The position numbers were made by a program, and so were the translations under genes. DNA of 64,000 bases. Origin: F23-B02 sp963632825. Lineage in GTDB: Bacteria; Bacillota; Clostridia; Oscillospirales; Oscillospiraceae. The number at the start of each line of letters is the position of its first letter. Position 1 is the stretch's first letter. Shown here piece by piece: positions 1-8,494 of this stretch. Location: assembly GCA_963632825.1 (NCBI GenBank), contig CAVGWF010000005.1, forward strand, positions 62,001 to 126,000. Direction: 5' to 3'. The notes under the pieces were generated by a model. That model did not search any database, had not been told where the DNA came from, and was given only the letters and a program-made list of their open reading frames with translations.

Positions 1-1
1 G

Positions 2-460
2 ATAGAGAAAAAGGACACGCAGGAGGTATCGTCCTCCGGCGGCGGAAGCTGGCTCGTATATGCGCTTCTGTCCACCGTTTTTGCAAGCCTGACCGCCATT
101 CTCGGCAAGCTCGGCATCGAGGGCGTGGAGTCGAATCTCGGCACTGCGATACGCACCTGCGTCGTGCTTGTCATGGCGTGGGTGGTCGTATTTGCAAAGG
201 GCAAACGGCACGCTCTGCGCGGGATCCCGAAAAACGAGCTGGGATTTATCTGCCTGTCCGGGCTTGCGACCGGCGGCTCATGGCTGTGCTACTATAAAGC
301 GCTGCACGACGGACTTGCCAGCGTCGTTGTGCCGATAGACAAGCTCAGCATCCTCGTGTCGATTGCGTTTTCCTACATCGTTTTCCACGAACGGCTCACG
401 AAGGGCGCCGCTCTCGGTCTGTGCCTCATCGTTGCCGGCACCCTGCTGATGATCCTTTAA
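2..460 (+). CDS. EamA/DMT-family transporter, C-terminal half (partial)
   Basis: The frame is open from the window edge, so the gene begins upstream. The visible part has a Ser/Gly-rich cytoplasmic linker (about residues 6-16), then alternating hydrophobic helices and a terminal segment (HERLTKGAALGLCLIVAG) typical of the second EamA repeat. EamA proteins are 10-helix carriers of small metabolites in the inner membrane. The substrate cannot be read from sequence. A GTG at 125 is available but lies inside a helix and is not the start. It ends at TAA 458-460 and is followed by a 12-bp hairpin. Confidence 0.85.
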   Translation: MEKKDTQEVSSSGGGSWLVYALLSTVFASLTAILGKLGIEGVESNLGTAIRTCVVLVMAWVVVFAKGKRHALRGIPKNELGFICLSGLATGGSWLCYYKALHDGLASVVVPIDKLSILVSIAFSYIVFHERLTKGAALGLCLIVAGTLLMIL

Positions 461-465
461 AAATG

Positions 466-495
466 TTATGGGAGGCGTTTTCACGCCTCCCATAA
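466..495. terminator. 12-bp hairpin between convergent genes
   Basis: Perfect inverted repeat TTATGGGAGGCG / CGCCTCCCATAA (466-477 and 484-495). Read on the minus strand it is followed by ACATTTTT, so it probably ends the minus-strand gene at 541. On the plus strand there is no T-run, so termination of the transporter there would be weaker. Confidence 0.6.
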
Positions 496-540
496 TCGTC
501 CTGTCAAGCTGTCTGTGACTTTTTAAATTGTTTGTCGGCC

Positions 541-1161
541 TCAGCCGATAACAAGAGTGTCCATGATCGCAAGCATTTCGGGGTTGGTGCGCAGCTTTAT
601 GCGCTCATCCTCGCTGTCGTCGCCCATGAGCACGACCGTTACGAGCACATAATCCGCAGTGGAGTCGGCTGCGGGGAACGCCATGCAGTAGCTGCCGCCG
701 TTAGTATAGCAAATACCGTTTACGCCGCTGAAGCTGACCTTACCGAAGTTTTTATAATGCTCGGCAACGGATTTCTCCAGCTCCGCAAAGTCCTCTCCGT
801 GGTAGTAGGGAGCGTATTCTATCTGCATCGCAAAATCGTCGGCGTATACCACCGCGACATGAGAGTCGCCGGTGTCGGCAACAAAATCCTCGGACACGAC
901 GGCGAACGAGTGTTTATCTCCGTCGTAGCCGACGCTCACGCTGATCTCGCGTGCATCCTTGTAGCCGCTTGCGAAGGTGTAAACGCCGGTCTGGGGATTT
1001 TTGATGGTGAACCCGGCTTTTTTCGTGCCGGTCCCGGCAGCCGGAGCCTTTGCCGCCTTGGACGCCGCTGCGGGCTTTTTGCCGCCGGAGCTCTTGATCG
1101 CAAGAGCCGCGCCCAATGCCGCCGCTGCCGCAGCGGGTGCGATAACGAGCCATTTTTTCAT
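541..1161 (-). CDS. Secreted or membrane-anchored protein of unknown function
   Basis: 206 residues. The N-terminus has a Lys pair followed by an Ala-rich hydrophobic stretch (residues 3-22), i.e. a signal peptide or anchor. There is no lipobox Cys. A Lys/Ala/Gly-rich linker (23-50) leads to a soluble alpha/beta-looking domain (50-206) with many aromatic residues. I do not recognise the family. The ATG is preceded by GAGGAGGCAGAAACA. It lies downstream of, and in the same direction as, the RND operon, but has its own promoter candidate, so it may be independently expressed. Confidence 0.7.
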   Translation of the reverse strand: MKKWLVIAPAAAAAALGAALAIKSSGGKKPAAASKAAKAPAAGTGTKKAGFTIKNPQTGVYTFASGYKDAREISVSVGYDGDKHSFAVVSEDFVADTGDSHVAVVYADDFAMQIEYAPYYHGEDFAELEKSVAEHYKNFGKVSFSGVNGICYTNGGSYCMAFPAADSTADYVLVTVVLMGDDSEDERIKLRTNPEMLAIMDTLVIG

Positions 1162-1197
1162 TGTTTCTGCCTCCTCATATTTTTGCCGTTTCTTTTG

Positions 1198-1227
1198 ATT
1201 TTATCCCATCATGGGACAGGTAGTCAA
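1198..1227 (-). promoter_or_regulatory. Promoter candidate for the secreted protein at 541-1161
   Basis: On the minus strand TTGACT (1222-1227), 18-bp spacer, TAAAAT (1198-1203), about 36 bp before the ATG. The spacer contains the palindrome CCCATCATGGG. Confidence 0.5.
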
Positions 1228-1293
1228 GCGCTTTATGCGGTGCCGGCAGTCGGTACAATATCTGCTTAAGCGATATGTACCCGGTTTTGCCGC

Positions 1294-2964
1294 TTATTTG
1301 TCCTCAGCCTGGCGGCGGGCAGCCTCGAAGCGCTTTCGCGCCTGCTCATATTCCCTGCGCGCCTTATCATACTCCGCCTGACGCGCCGCCTCTTCCTCGA
1401 GACGCTGCGCCTCCTCGTTCAGGCGGCGGGTCTCCTCCTCAATGGTGCTTATATCGGCAGCAGGCTCGCTCTCGGGCTGCTGCTTTTTCTGCTTCCGCTT
1501 TTCGCCGTCGGGCTTTCTGACGGGCTCATCGTCCTCGTCGTCCTCGTCATCCTCATCATAGACCGCAGCGGACTCGGGCTCAGGCTCGTCATCGTCCTCG
1601 GCTTCTGCCGCCGTGACCGCCTTGCCGCTGAGACCGCGGTCATATGCCTTTACGCAAACAAGCGACATCACTGCGGTGATGAACGCAAGCAGCGTAACGG
1701 CAAGCATCGCAAGCAGCTGGTACTGACCGTTTCCGGTACCGTCGGCAAGCGAATATACAAACCCGCGGTAGCCGTTTGCAAGCCCGTAAGCATTCAGCGC
1801 AATACCTGCGGCGGCGGCAATGCCGGAAGCGATGAGCGCGGCGGTAAGCTTGAACCTTGCCGGCCGGAGGGCTGCGAACAGTCCTATCGCGCCCGCCGCG
1901 AGCGCAGCGATGCTTATTATGCGCAGGGCATTATACAGGCTGTTGCGCACATCCAGCTCATCGGTAAGACGCTCTGCGTCTTCCTCGGCGTACTGGCGTG
2001 CGGCGGCGATGACCGACTCGTAGTCGCTCTCGTCGGTCACGAGCTTTGCTATCTCGTCGTTCTCCATGAGAACCGCAATACCCGAGGTGACGGCGGCCTT
2101 GACATCGTCCTGCTGAGCAAGCTCGTCCTTGAGGTCGTTCATCTTCTCAACATTGTCGTTGAGCTGCTGCTGACCGGCGTTGAGCTGACTTTTTGCGCTT
2201 GCGAGCTGAGCCTTGCCGGCATCGAGCTGCGCCTTGGCGTCGTCAAGCTGAGCCTTGCCGGCATCGAGCTGTACCTTGGCGTCGGCGAGCTGGGCCTTAC
2301 CGGCCTCTATCTGCTGCTCGGCATCGGCTATCTGTGCGTTTGCCTCGGCAAGCTGTGCCTGACCGTCCTCATATTCCTTGACGGCGGCACGGGCTTCTTC
2401 AATGGATGTGAAGCCGTACCTTGTAAGTGCGCTTTCGAGCATACCGAGTGCGGGGTGCTCGTCTATGAAATTGAGCAGTGCCTTTGCCCGATTATAGTCG
2501 TCCGTTGCGGCGTCTATCCGCGCCTGACCGGCATCGCGCTGAGCCTTGGCGTCGGCAAGCTGATTTTCCGCATCATTCAGCTTACGCTCGGCGGCATCGT
2601 ACTCCGCCTTTTTCTCGTTATAGAGCTTCTCGGCGGCATCGTACTCCGCCTGCCCCTTTGCGATCTTATCCGCGCCGGCATTGTACTGCTGCTCACCGTC
2701 GCTGAGCTTCTGATTGCCGACGGTATCGGTCACGACGCTCTCGGCATATTCCTTTTCGTCCTCGGTGCGGTTAGCCTCGACCTCGCGCAGCTCGGCAACG
2801 CGCTCCTCAAGCATGTCCACGAAGTCGATGAGGTCCGCCTTCTGATTGCGCTTGTACCTGAGAATGTCCGAAACATCGTCCAGACCGCTGCCGGAGGCAA
2901 CGATGCCGAAAACCGATGCGGCCACAAGCAAAATGCTTATGACGGTTAGCAGTGTTCTTTTCAT
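1294..2964 (-). CDS. Membrane protein with xxxLxxG heptad repeats
   Basis: 556 residues. One N-terminal membrane helix (5-25) is followed by a long extracytoplasmic coil. Residues about 205-270 consist of near-exact heptads of the form AQLDAGK/AQLDDAK, the xxxLxxG pattern known from YhgE/Pip-type and RND-associated proteins. About three helices follow (340-435), then an acidic cytoplasmic stretch (Asp/Glu runs near 450-490) and a charged Glu/Arg coiled-coil tail. It follows the MMPL transporter by 90 bp on the same strand and is probably co-transcribed, suggesting a periplasmic-side adaptor or partner. A paralogue with the same layout is at 45179-46897. Function is inferred from context only. 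Confidence 0.75.
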   Translation of the reverse strand: MKRTLLTVISILLVAASVFGIVASGSGLDDVSDILRYKRNQKADLIDFVDMLEERVAELREVEANRTEDEKEYAESVVTDTVGNQKLSDGEQQYNAGADKIAKGQAEYDAAEKLYNEKKAEYDAAERKLNDAENQLADAKAQRDAGQARIDAATDDYNRAKALLNFIDEHPALGMLESALTRYGFTSIEEARAAVKEYEDGQAQLAEANAQIADAEQQIEAGKAQLADAKVQLDAGKAQLDDAKAQLDAGKAQLASAKSQLNAGQQQLNDNVEKMNDLKDELAQQDDVKAAVTSGIAVLMENDEIAKLVTDESDYESVIAAARQYAEEDAERLTDELDVRNSLYNALRIISIAALAAGAIGLFAALRPARFKLTAALIASGIAAAAGIALNAYGLANGYRGFVYSLADGTGNGQYQLLAMLAVTLLAFITAVMSLVCVKAYDRGLSGKAVTAAEAEDDDEPEPESAAVYDEDDEDDEDDEPVRKPDGEKRKQKKQQPESEPAADISTIEEETRRLNEEAQRLEEEAARQAEYDKARREYEQARKRFEAARRQAEDK

Positions 2965-3054
2965 TGTATCTTCCTTTCCCCGCGAAAACGAATTGCCCCC
3001 AGCGTTTTCACCGGTCTTATTCCGAAAGTTTGTTGTGTTCGCCTCTGAAAAAGC

Positions 3055-5370
3055 TTATTTCTTACCCGAGCGCTTCTGCATTGCGACGGCTTCAAAGTCG
3101 TCGGCGAATATCGGCGGTATGCGCAGGATGCGGCGCTTTGCCGTTGTCGAGGCGATAAATTTATCTCCCCAAATGAGCACCTGCGGCAGCACGAACAGCA
3201 CCAGTGCAAGCGAGATCAGCGTGCCGCGTCCGAGCGACAGACCGATGATCGCTATAATGCCCTCGGTGCTTATGAAGCCTATGAGCAGACCCGCAATGAC
3301 GAGAATGCTGCCGGAGGTCACAAGCGTTGGAAGCGCGCCGTTGAGCGCGATGCGTATCGCCTTTTTGCGTGAGCAGTGCGCCTGACGCAAAATGAGGTAG
3401 CGGTTCGATATGACGATGGCATAGTCGATGTTTGCGCCCATCTGAATGGCGCTGACTATGAGATAAGCAACGAAGAAAATGCTGTTTCCGGTGAAGTACG
3501 GCACGGAGAAATTGATCCATATGCTGCCTTGAATGACTATGATCAGCAGCACCGCCAGTCCGAACGAGCGGAAAACGAGCAGGATGACCGCGATGACGAA
3601 CACCGCCGACAGAACGCTTACCAATATGTTATCCGTGGAGAACGAATCCTCAAGGTCCCTCGATGCGACCGCATCGCCGGTGACATACACATCCTCGCCG
3701 TAATATTCCGCTGCGGTGGCGTGGATGTTTTCGATTATCGTGTAGCTTTCCTCGGACTGCACGGGCGTGTCGCAGTAAACGAGCATACGGCTGTACTTTT
3801 TGCCCTGAAGCTGGGCCTTTGCGTCGGCAAGCTGGGCATACAGTCCCTCTATCATATCGAGCTTGTCCTGCGAAAGCTCGATATCGCCGCTTTCGGCAAT
3901 ATCGTACAGGAACAGAAACAGGTCGATAAGCGGCACCTTGTACTGCTGCAGATCGGTCTGCAAAAGGTCATACTCGCCCTGACGCGCACCGTAATACGCA
4001 AACAGCGCCGAGGCGGTGGTCGTGTCAAGTCCGGCAAGCTCGGCAAATTCACCTATGGTGATCCTGTCACTGAGGCGGTAATCATCCATCACCTTCACGG
4101 AGGCTATGCCCAGAACCGAGGTCACATGCTCCATGCCGGCAATGTCGTCGAGCATCTGCGCTTCCTTTTCATAGTCGCCGGAGGGCACTATGAGCGCGAC
4201 CATGTTGCTGTCGCCGAAGGCGTCGATTATCTCACGCTGGGCGGTCTGATTTTCACTGAGTCTCAGGGGGAAAACATCGCTGTAGTTGTAGGAAAACGGA
4301 CAGTGCATCGAAAAGTAAAATGCCACGAGCGCAATACATATAAACACCGGCGGCATGATCTTACGCGTTTTCCATGCGAATCTGCCTACCGCGTCTATAT
4401 GCGGGATGAAGCTGCGGTGGGCTGTTTTTTCAATGCGCTTGCTGAACGCAAGCAGCAGCCCCGGCATGAGCAGAAACACCGTCAGCATCGAGATGAGTAT
4501 CGACTTTATGAGCACCTTGCCGAGGTCGCCGCCGAGACCGAACTGCATAAAGGTCATGGCGATAAGACCGCCGACGGTCGTAAGCGAGGAGCTGGATATC
4601 TCCGGTATCGCCTTTGCGACCGCCTCGACGGCGGCATCGTGTGCGTCGAGCGTCTGGCGCTCCTCGGCAAAGCGATTGCACAGGATTATCGCATAGTCTA
4701 TCGCAAGGGCGAGCTGCAAAATGAGCGTTACCGCATTTGCTACATAGGATATTGACGAGAACAGAAAGTTCGTGCCCTGCTGCAAAAGTGCGGCAGCCGC
4801 GAAAACGATGAGCAGCACGGGTACCTCGGCATAGCTGCGCGAGGTCAGCAGCAGAAGGATAATGACCGTTGCAACACACAGAATGCCGACGATAATCATA
4901 TCGCGCAGGAGCGTGCTGCTGAAGTTCGTTCCGACCTCGGTGTACAGGCTCGCCCCGTCAATTCCGGCTACGCGCCCGGAAAGCTCCGCTGCCGCATTCT
5001 GGCTTACCTCATCGCTTTCCGTTCCGTCAAAGGTTATACCTATGAGCGCATTGCCGTTCCGGTAATGCTGCTCGGATTCGTCAAACGACACCGAGCGCAC
5101 GCCCTCTATGTCCTCAAGCTCCGACGCCAGCTCCTGAGCATTTTCAAACGGAGTGTCCTTCAGCAGCACCTGCGCCGTCGCATAGGTTATAAACTCGCCG
5201 TCCATGGCATTCAAGCCCTGCCGCGTTTCGGTTTCCTCCGGCAGGAAATGATAGAGGTCGTTCTCAACGGTCGTGAGCGTCATGGTGTAGACAGAAAGCG
5301 CCGCCGCGATGAGAAACGCGGCGAATATCGCCCTTCGGCTGTCAATAATAAACTTTGCTAACTTGTGCAT
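3055..5370 (-). CDS. MMPL-family RND transporter
   Basis: 771 residues, a normal length for MMPL/HAE2-type Gram-positive RND exporters. The layout is the duplicated RND fold: helix 1 (about 12-32), a large extracytoplasmic loop, a five-helix block starting near residue 150, a second loop (about 350-575) and a second block starting near 585. The Asp-Tyr-Ala motifs in both halves (LALAIDYAIILCNRF and GANIDYAIVISNRY) are the conserved helix-4/10 proton-relay segments. These pumps use the proton gradient to move lipids or hydrophobic compounds. The partner is the heptad-repeat protein downstream. ATG is preceded by CGGAGATAAGA. Confidence 0.92.
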   Translation of the reverse strand: MHKLAKFIIDSRRAIFAAFLIAAALSVYTMTLTTVENDLYHFLPEETETRQGLNAMDGEFITYATAQVLLKDTPFENAQELASELEDIEGVRSVSFDESEQHYRNGNALIGITFDGTESDEVSQNAAAELSGRVAGIDGASLYTEVGTNFSSTLLRDMIIVGILCVATVIILLLLTSRSYAEVPVLLIVFAAAALLQQGTNFLFSSISYVANAVTLILQLALAIDYAIILCNRFAEERQTLDAHDAAVEAVAKAIPEISSSSLTTVGGLIAMTFMQFGLGGDLGKVLIKSILISMLTVFLLMPGLLLAFSKRIEKTAHRSFIPHIDAVGRFAWKTRKIMPPVFICIALVAFYFSMHCPFSYNYSDVFPLRLSENQTAQREIIDAFGDSNMVALIVPSGDYEKEAQMLDDIAGMEHVTSVLGIASVKVMDDYRLSDRITIGEFAELAGLDTTTASALFAYYGARQGEYDLLQTDLQQYKVPLIDLFLFLYDIAESGDIELSQDKLDMIEGLYAQLADAKAQLQGKKYSRMLVYCDTPVQSEESYTIIENIHATAAEYYGEDVYVTGDAVASRDLEDSFSTDNILVSVLSAVFVIAVILLVFRSFGLAVLLIIVIQGSIWINFSVPYFTGNSIFFVAYLIVSAIQMGANIDYAIVISNRYLILRQAHCSRKKAIRIALNGALPTLVTSGSILVIAGLLIGFISTEGIIAIIGLSLGRGTLISLALVLFVLPQVLIWGDKFIASTTAKRRILRIPPIFADDFEAVAMQKRSGKK

Positions 5371-5404
5371 TCTTATCTCCGAGAATCAAATCTTATACCG
5401 CTAT

Positions 5405-5433
5405 ATTTTATTACATGCAGAACTAAACATCAA
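5405..5433 (-). promoter_or_regulatory. Promoter candidate for the RND operon
   Basis: Minus-strand TTGATG (5428-5433), 17-bp spacer, TAAAAT (5405-5410), 35 bp upstream of the ATG. A small inverted repeat (TTCACC...GGTGAA, about 5440-5462) lies just upstream and could be an operator. Confidence 0.5.
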
Positions 5434-5568
5434 GTCTTTTTTCACCGCTTTGTTGGTGAAAACTGGGCGAGATATTAATGTTTTTCATACCCGCTTCAGA
5501 GTCGGTCATGCCGCTTATTATAATTGATAAATAAATATAAATAGTATGTGAAAATTTATGCGGCTCGG

Positions 5569-5596
5569 TTGACAAAAGACCGGGGAATTATATAAT
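5569..5596 (+). promoter_or_regulatory. Promoter for the [FeFe] hydrogenase
   Basis: TTGACA (5569-5574), 16-bp spacer, TATAAT (5591-5596): consensus boxes. The start codon is 40 bp downstream after CCGGAGGA. Divergent from the RND promoter. Confidence 0.75.
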
Positions 5597-5636
5597 TACA
5601 CTTATGTTAAGATATATACACTCCGGAGGACTGTGA

Positions 5637-7169
5637 ATGAGAGGAATGGAGACCGGTAAGACCCGGATAAGGCACGAGGTTTTTACCGAGATAGCCCGCA
5701 TGGCATATGAAGGCGGAGACTATGCCAGAAAGCTGGAGGAGCTGCCGTATAAGATCTGTCCCGGCGATCCCGACGAGATCGGTCCCTACAGGACCAACCT
5801 GCTCATTGAGCGCGCCATTATCGGCGAGAGGCTTCGCCTTGCGATGGGACTGAGCATGCGCAAGCTTGGCGTGCACAACAACATATCCGACAGCGTTGAG
5901 GAAACGGTCATTACCGAGAAGTATTACGAGCCGCCGCTTATAAATGTCATCAAATTTGCCTGCAACCGCTGTCCGGACAATCTCATAAAGGTCACCAACG
6001 GCTGTCAGGGCTGCCTTGAGCACCCTTGCATCGAGATATGCCCCCGCAAGGCGATAAGCAAGGTAAACGGCCGCGCACACATCGACACCGAAAAGTGCTT
6101 GCGCTGCGGCAGATGCCTCGACGCGTGCTCGTTTTCGGCGATAATCCGTCAGGAGCGCCCGTGCAAAAAGGCATGCGGCGTCGCCGCCATCGGCAGCGAC
6201 GAGCTCGGCAGGGCGAAGATAAATTACGACAGATGCACATCCTGCGGTCAGTGTCTGGTAAACTGCCCGTTCGGCGCCATCTCCGATAAAAGCCAGATAT
6301 TTCAGACCATAATGGCGATAAAGAGCGGTATTCCGGTGTATGTCGTGCTTGCGCCGGCGTTCGTCGGTCAGTTCGGTCCGGATGTCACGCCCGAGAGGAT
6401 GAAGCCCGCATTTAAGCGCCTCGGCTTTGAGGATGTCTATGAGGCGGCGATAGGCGCGGACCTGTGCGTTATCGAGGAGGCCTCCGACTTCCTTGAGGAG
6501 GTTCCCTCAAAGCATCGGTTCATGGTCACCTCCTGCTGCCCCTCGTGGAGCGACATGGTGAAGAAAATGTTCCCCGAAATGGCCCAGAACATATCCGTTG
6601 CAATGACGCCCATGGTGCTCACCGCAAGGTTTGTCAAGAAGACTCATCCCGGCTGCAAGGTCGTGTTCGTCGGTCCGTGCGATGCGAAAAAGCTCGAGGC
6701 AAGCCGCCGCACGGTCCGCAGCGACGTCGATTTCGTCCTCACCTTCGAGGAGGTGCTCGGAATGTTCGCGGCAAAGGGCGTTGACAAGGATTGTATCCCC
6801 CCCGAGGAGGCTCAGGCTCTGTCACAGGCAGGCGCGGACGCGCGCAGGTTCGCAGTTTCCGGCGGCGTGGCTCAGGCTGTGGTGAATGCCATAAAATCCA
6901 TAGATCCCACGCGCGATGTCAAAATAGCAAAGGCTACCGGTCTGCATGAGTGCCGCAAACTGCTCATGATGGCGCGCGACGGCAAGTACGACGGCTATCT
7001 GCTTGAGGGCATGGCGTGCCCCGGCGGCTGCGTCGCCGGCGCGGGAACTCTCCAGCCGATAGACCGCTCCACCCGCGCGGTGGCAAAATTCGCAGACTGC
7101 GCCGAATACACCTGCGCATACGATACGCAGTACAAGGACTTCCTCCCGCTCATAGAAGAAAAGCAATAG
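5637..7169 (+). CDS. Monomeric [FeFe] hydrogenase (group B-like)
   Basis: 510 residues. The N-terminal 100 residues are helical. A Cys-rich segment follows (CNRC at about 109-112, CQGC at 122-125, then C-x3-C), then two ferredoxin-type 4Fe-4S sites (CLRCGRCLDAC and CTSCGQCLVNCP). The H-cluster domain carries all three signatures: TSCCPSW (about 297), GPCDAKK (about 345) and GMACPGGC (about 457). Motif 2 with AKK and motif 3 ending GCVAGAG fit group B rather than group A, where MPC and GGGQP are usual. The proton-relay Cys of TSCC is kept. The enzyme would couple reduced ferredoxin to H2 in fermentation. It is a single-gene unit; HydEFG maturases are not in the window. Confidence 0.93.
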   Translation: MRGMETGKTRIRHEVFTEIARMAYEGGDYARKLEELPYKICPGDPDEIGPYRTNLLIERAIIGERLRLAMGLSMRKLGVHNNISDSVEETVITEKYYEPPLINVIKFACNRCPDNLIKVTNGCQGCLEHPCIEICPRKAISKVNGRAHIDTEKCLRCGRCLDACSFSAIIRQERPCKKACGVAAIGSDELGRAKINYDRCTSCGQCLVNCPFGAISDKSQIFQTIMAIKSGIPVYVVLAPAFVGQFGPDVTPERMKPAFKRLGFEDVYEAAIGADLCVIEEASDFLEEVPSKHRFMVTSCCPSWSDMVKKMFPEMAQNISVAMTPMVLTARFVKKTHPGCKVVFVGPCDAKKLEASRRTVRSDVDFVLTFEEVLGMFAAKGVDKDCIPPEEAQALSQAGADARRFAVSGGVAQAVVNAIKSIDPTRDVKIAKATGLHECRKLLMMARDGKYDGYLLEGMACPGGCVAGAGTLQPIDRSTRAVAKFADCAEYTCAYDTQYKDFLPLIEEKQ

Positions 7170-7184
7170 GATGATAGGATAACA

Positions 7185-7215
7185 AAAAGGCTGCATCGTC
7201 GAGATGCAGCCTTTT
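7185..7215 (+). terminator. Rho-independent terminator after the hydrogenase
   Basis: 13-bp perfect stem (7185-7197 / 7203-7215), loop GTCGA, arm ending in TTTT; 16 bp after the stop. Confidence 0.85.
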
Positions 7216-7242
7216 CATCTTCGCTGTTGAGCGCAAAAAAAG

Positions 7243-7272
7243 GTATCCGATGTCTGGGGGGACACCGGATAC
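7243..7272 (-). terminator. Terminator of the cyclodeaminase operon
   Basis: 12-bp stem with one mismatch (7243-7254 / 7261-7272), six-base loop. On the minus strand it is followed directly by CTTTTTTTGCGC, a classic T-tract. It sits about 120 bp beyond the stop of the 7395 gene; the rest of 7216-7394 shows no convincing gene. Confidence 0.75.
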
Positions 7273-7394
7273 AAAATTGGGGTGGAGAAAGGAGATTCAT
7301 ATATATGCGGCGTGCGGTCAACAAACGCCCGCCGCTCCGTCATACATAAGGACGCGAAAAATGTCGAAACCTTTCACCTGACTGCGAAAAAATA

Positions 7395-7730
7395 TCAGCG
7401 GATATGCGCGGCGGTGAACACCGCCAGCAGCAGCGAGTACAGGCGGTGACGATCCATTTTGTTTCCGTCATGGGTCATGTGGCAGTCCGCTATGAGCGCA
7501 GCGGCAGTAAGATATGCCGCCGTACCGGTCACAACGGCTCTGCGCGGACCGCGAAGTCCCATGAGCATATGCGCACTCGCCGCGGCAAAGAATATTCCGC
7601 TCGCCGCCTCGTGCGCCTTCATGAGTCCGGCATCTGCACGGCTCAGGCCGAGCCTTCTGACCGGATACTTGACCAGCAGCGCCGCAAGTCCCCCGCATGC
7701 CGCCGCGCCGGTGATTTTCATGGCATTCAT
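7395..7730 (-). CDS. Four-helix membrane protein with two H-x13-H helices (possible di-heme cytochrome b-like)
   Basis: 111 residues with four hydrophobic segments. Helix 2 (starting KAHEAASG) has His pairs 14 residues apart, and helix 4 (starting RHRLYS) has the same H-x13-H spacing. The HE...G...H arrangement resembles DUF4405-like and ferric-reductase-like bis-heme membrane proteins. I infer possible heme binding but have no direct family match. The ATG at 7730 is chosen because AAGGTG sits 6 bp before it; a GTG at 7739 is in frame. It starts 10 bp after the stop of the cyclodeaminase gene, so the two are co-transcribed. Confidence 0.6.
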   Translation of the reverse strand: MNAMKITGAAACGGLAALLVKYPVRRLGLSRADAGLMKAHEAASGIFFAAASAHMLMGLRGPRRAVVTGTAAYLTAAALIADCHMTHDGNKMDRHRLYSLLLAVFTAAHIR

Positions 7731-7740
7731 ACCGTTCACC

Positions 7741-8367
7741 TTATTTTATCTTGGCTTCAAGCCTCGCAATGAGCGAGCCAAACAGCCCGGCGTTGTTCTC
7801 TATCGCTATCTCCGGCTCGCGGCGGGTGGTGTGCGCAAATACCGGCTCGTTCATCTTGGTCGAGTAAACGGCCTTCTGTATACGCACCGTGTCCATGGCG
7901 CACTTTGCAAAATGCAGCGCGGCGGACGCGAAATGTGCGCTCTCCGGCGAAAGCCTGTCGGCTATGGGCTCGAGAGTTTCCGCGATACGGATGGACATAT
8001 AGAGCGTTTCGTCTATGATGCAGCAAGCGGTGCGGTAAGCGCCCTCAAGCTCGCTTTCGTCGGCATCGGGCTGCCTGAGGAGCTTCTCAAGCGGCTTTTT
8101 CGCCTTGTTTTCCTCGTCGATGAGGTGCAGGAAATAAACGCGCAGCTTTTCGAGATCCTGCTCGGCGTGCAGCATATCGGCATCATTGGATGCGGTCACG
8201 CGCAGAGCGCGCAGAGCAAGCGACGCTGCTACGGCCGAGCACTCGGCTGCGGCGCTGCCAAGGCCGAAAACGCTGCCCGTGTCGGCGATTTTTTCGGAGT
8301 AAGCCTTGATGGTCTTGTCGGAGTAGGTCTCGGTCATGAGATCTCCGATGTTGATTTTTTCTGCCAT
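7741..8367 (-). CDS. Cyclodeaminase/cyclohydrolase family protein (FchA/FTCD-C type)
   Basis: 208 residues, all-helical and close to the 200-residue norm of formimidoyl-THF cyclodeaminase and methenyl-THF cyclohydrolase proteins. The N-terminal segment with GSVFGLGSAAAECSAVAASL matches the conserved P-x-G-GS...A region in degenerate form. The central LIDEENKA segment corresponds to the D-x-A/D-A-F/Y region. Likely role: one-carbon folate chemistry. FolD is also present at 23176, so methenyl-THF cyclohydrolase activity would be redundant. RBS AGGAAGATAATAAAA precedes the ATG. Confidence 0.82.
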   Translation of the reverse strand: MAEKINIGDLMTETYSDKTIKAYSEKIADTGSVFGLGSAAAECSAVAASLALRALRVTASNDADMLHAEQDLEKLRVYFLHLIDEENKAKKPLEKLLRQPDADESELEGAYRTACCIIDETLYMSIRIAETLEPIADRLSPESAHFASAALHFAKCAMDTVRIQKAVYSTKMNEPVFAHTTRREPEIAIENNAGLFGSLIARLEAKIK

Positions 8368-8394
8368 TTTTATTATCTTCCTTTCGATGTCGGA

Positions 8395-8423
8395 TTGACA
8401 ATGCTGAGCTATGGTTTTATACT
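8395..8423 (+). promoter_or_regulatory. Promoter for the THEP1-type NTPase
   Basis: TTGACA (8395-8400), 17-bp spacer, TATACT (8418-8423). Its -10 overlaps the -10 of the divergent promoter at 8416-8445. Confidence 0.65.
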
Positions 8424-8445
8424 CTGATTGATAATTATTTTACAA
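8416..8445 (-). promoter_or_regulatory. Promoter for the cyclodeaminase operon
   Basis: Minus-strand TTGTAA (8440-8445), 18-bp spacer, TATAAA (8416-8421). Shares bases with the opposing -10 element. Confidence 0.5.
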
Positions 8446-8494
8446 CAATTATTGCGCCGCTGCAACAGAATATGCCGCACAAAGGAGGCAAAAA

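Noticed and set aside
3376..4755. 459-residue open frame antisense to the RND transporter
   Set aside because: No RBS, composition typical of an antisense frame, and it lies wholly over a clear MMPL gene.
7305..7349. 14-codon frame after GGAGAAAGGAG
   Set aside because: It lies in the 3' untranslated part of the minus-strand operon, has no plus-strand promoter and has an Arg/Pro composition unlike the neighbouring proteins.
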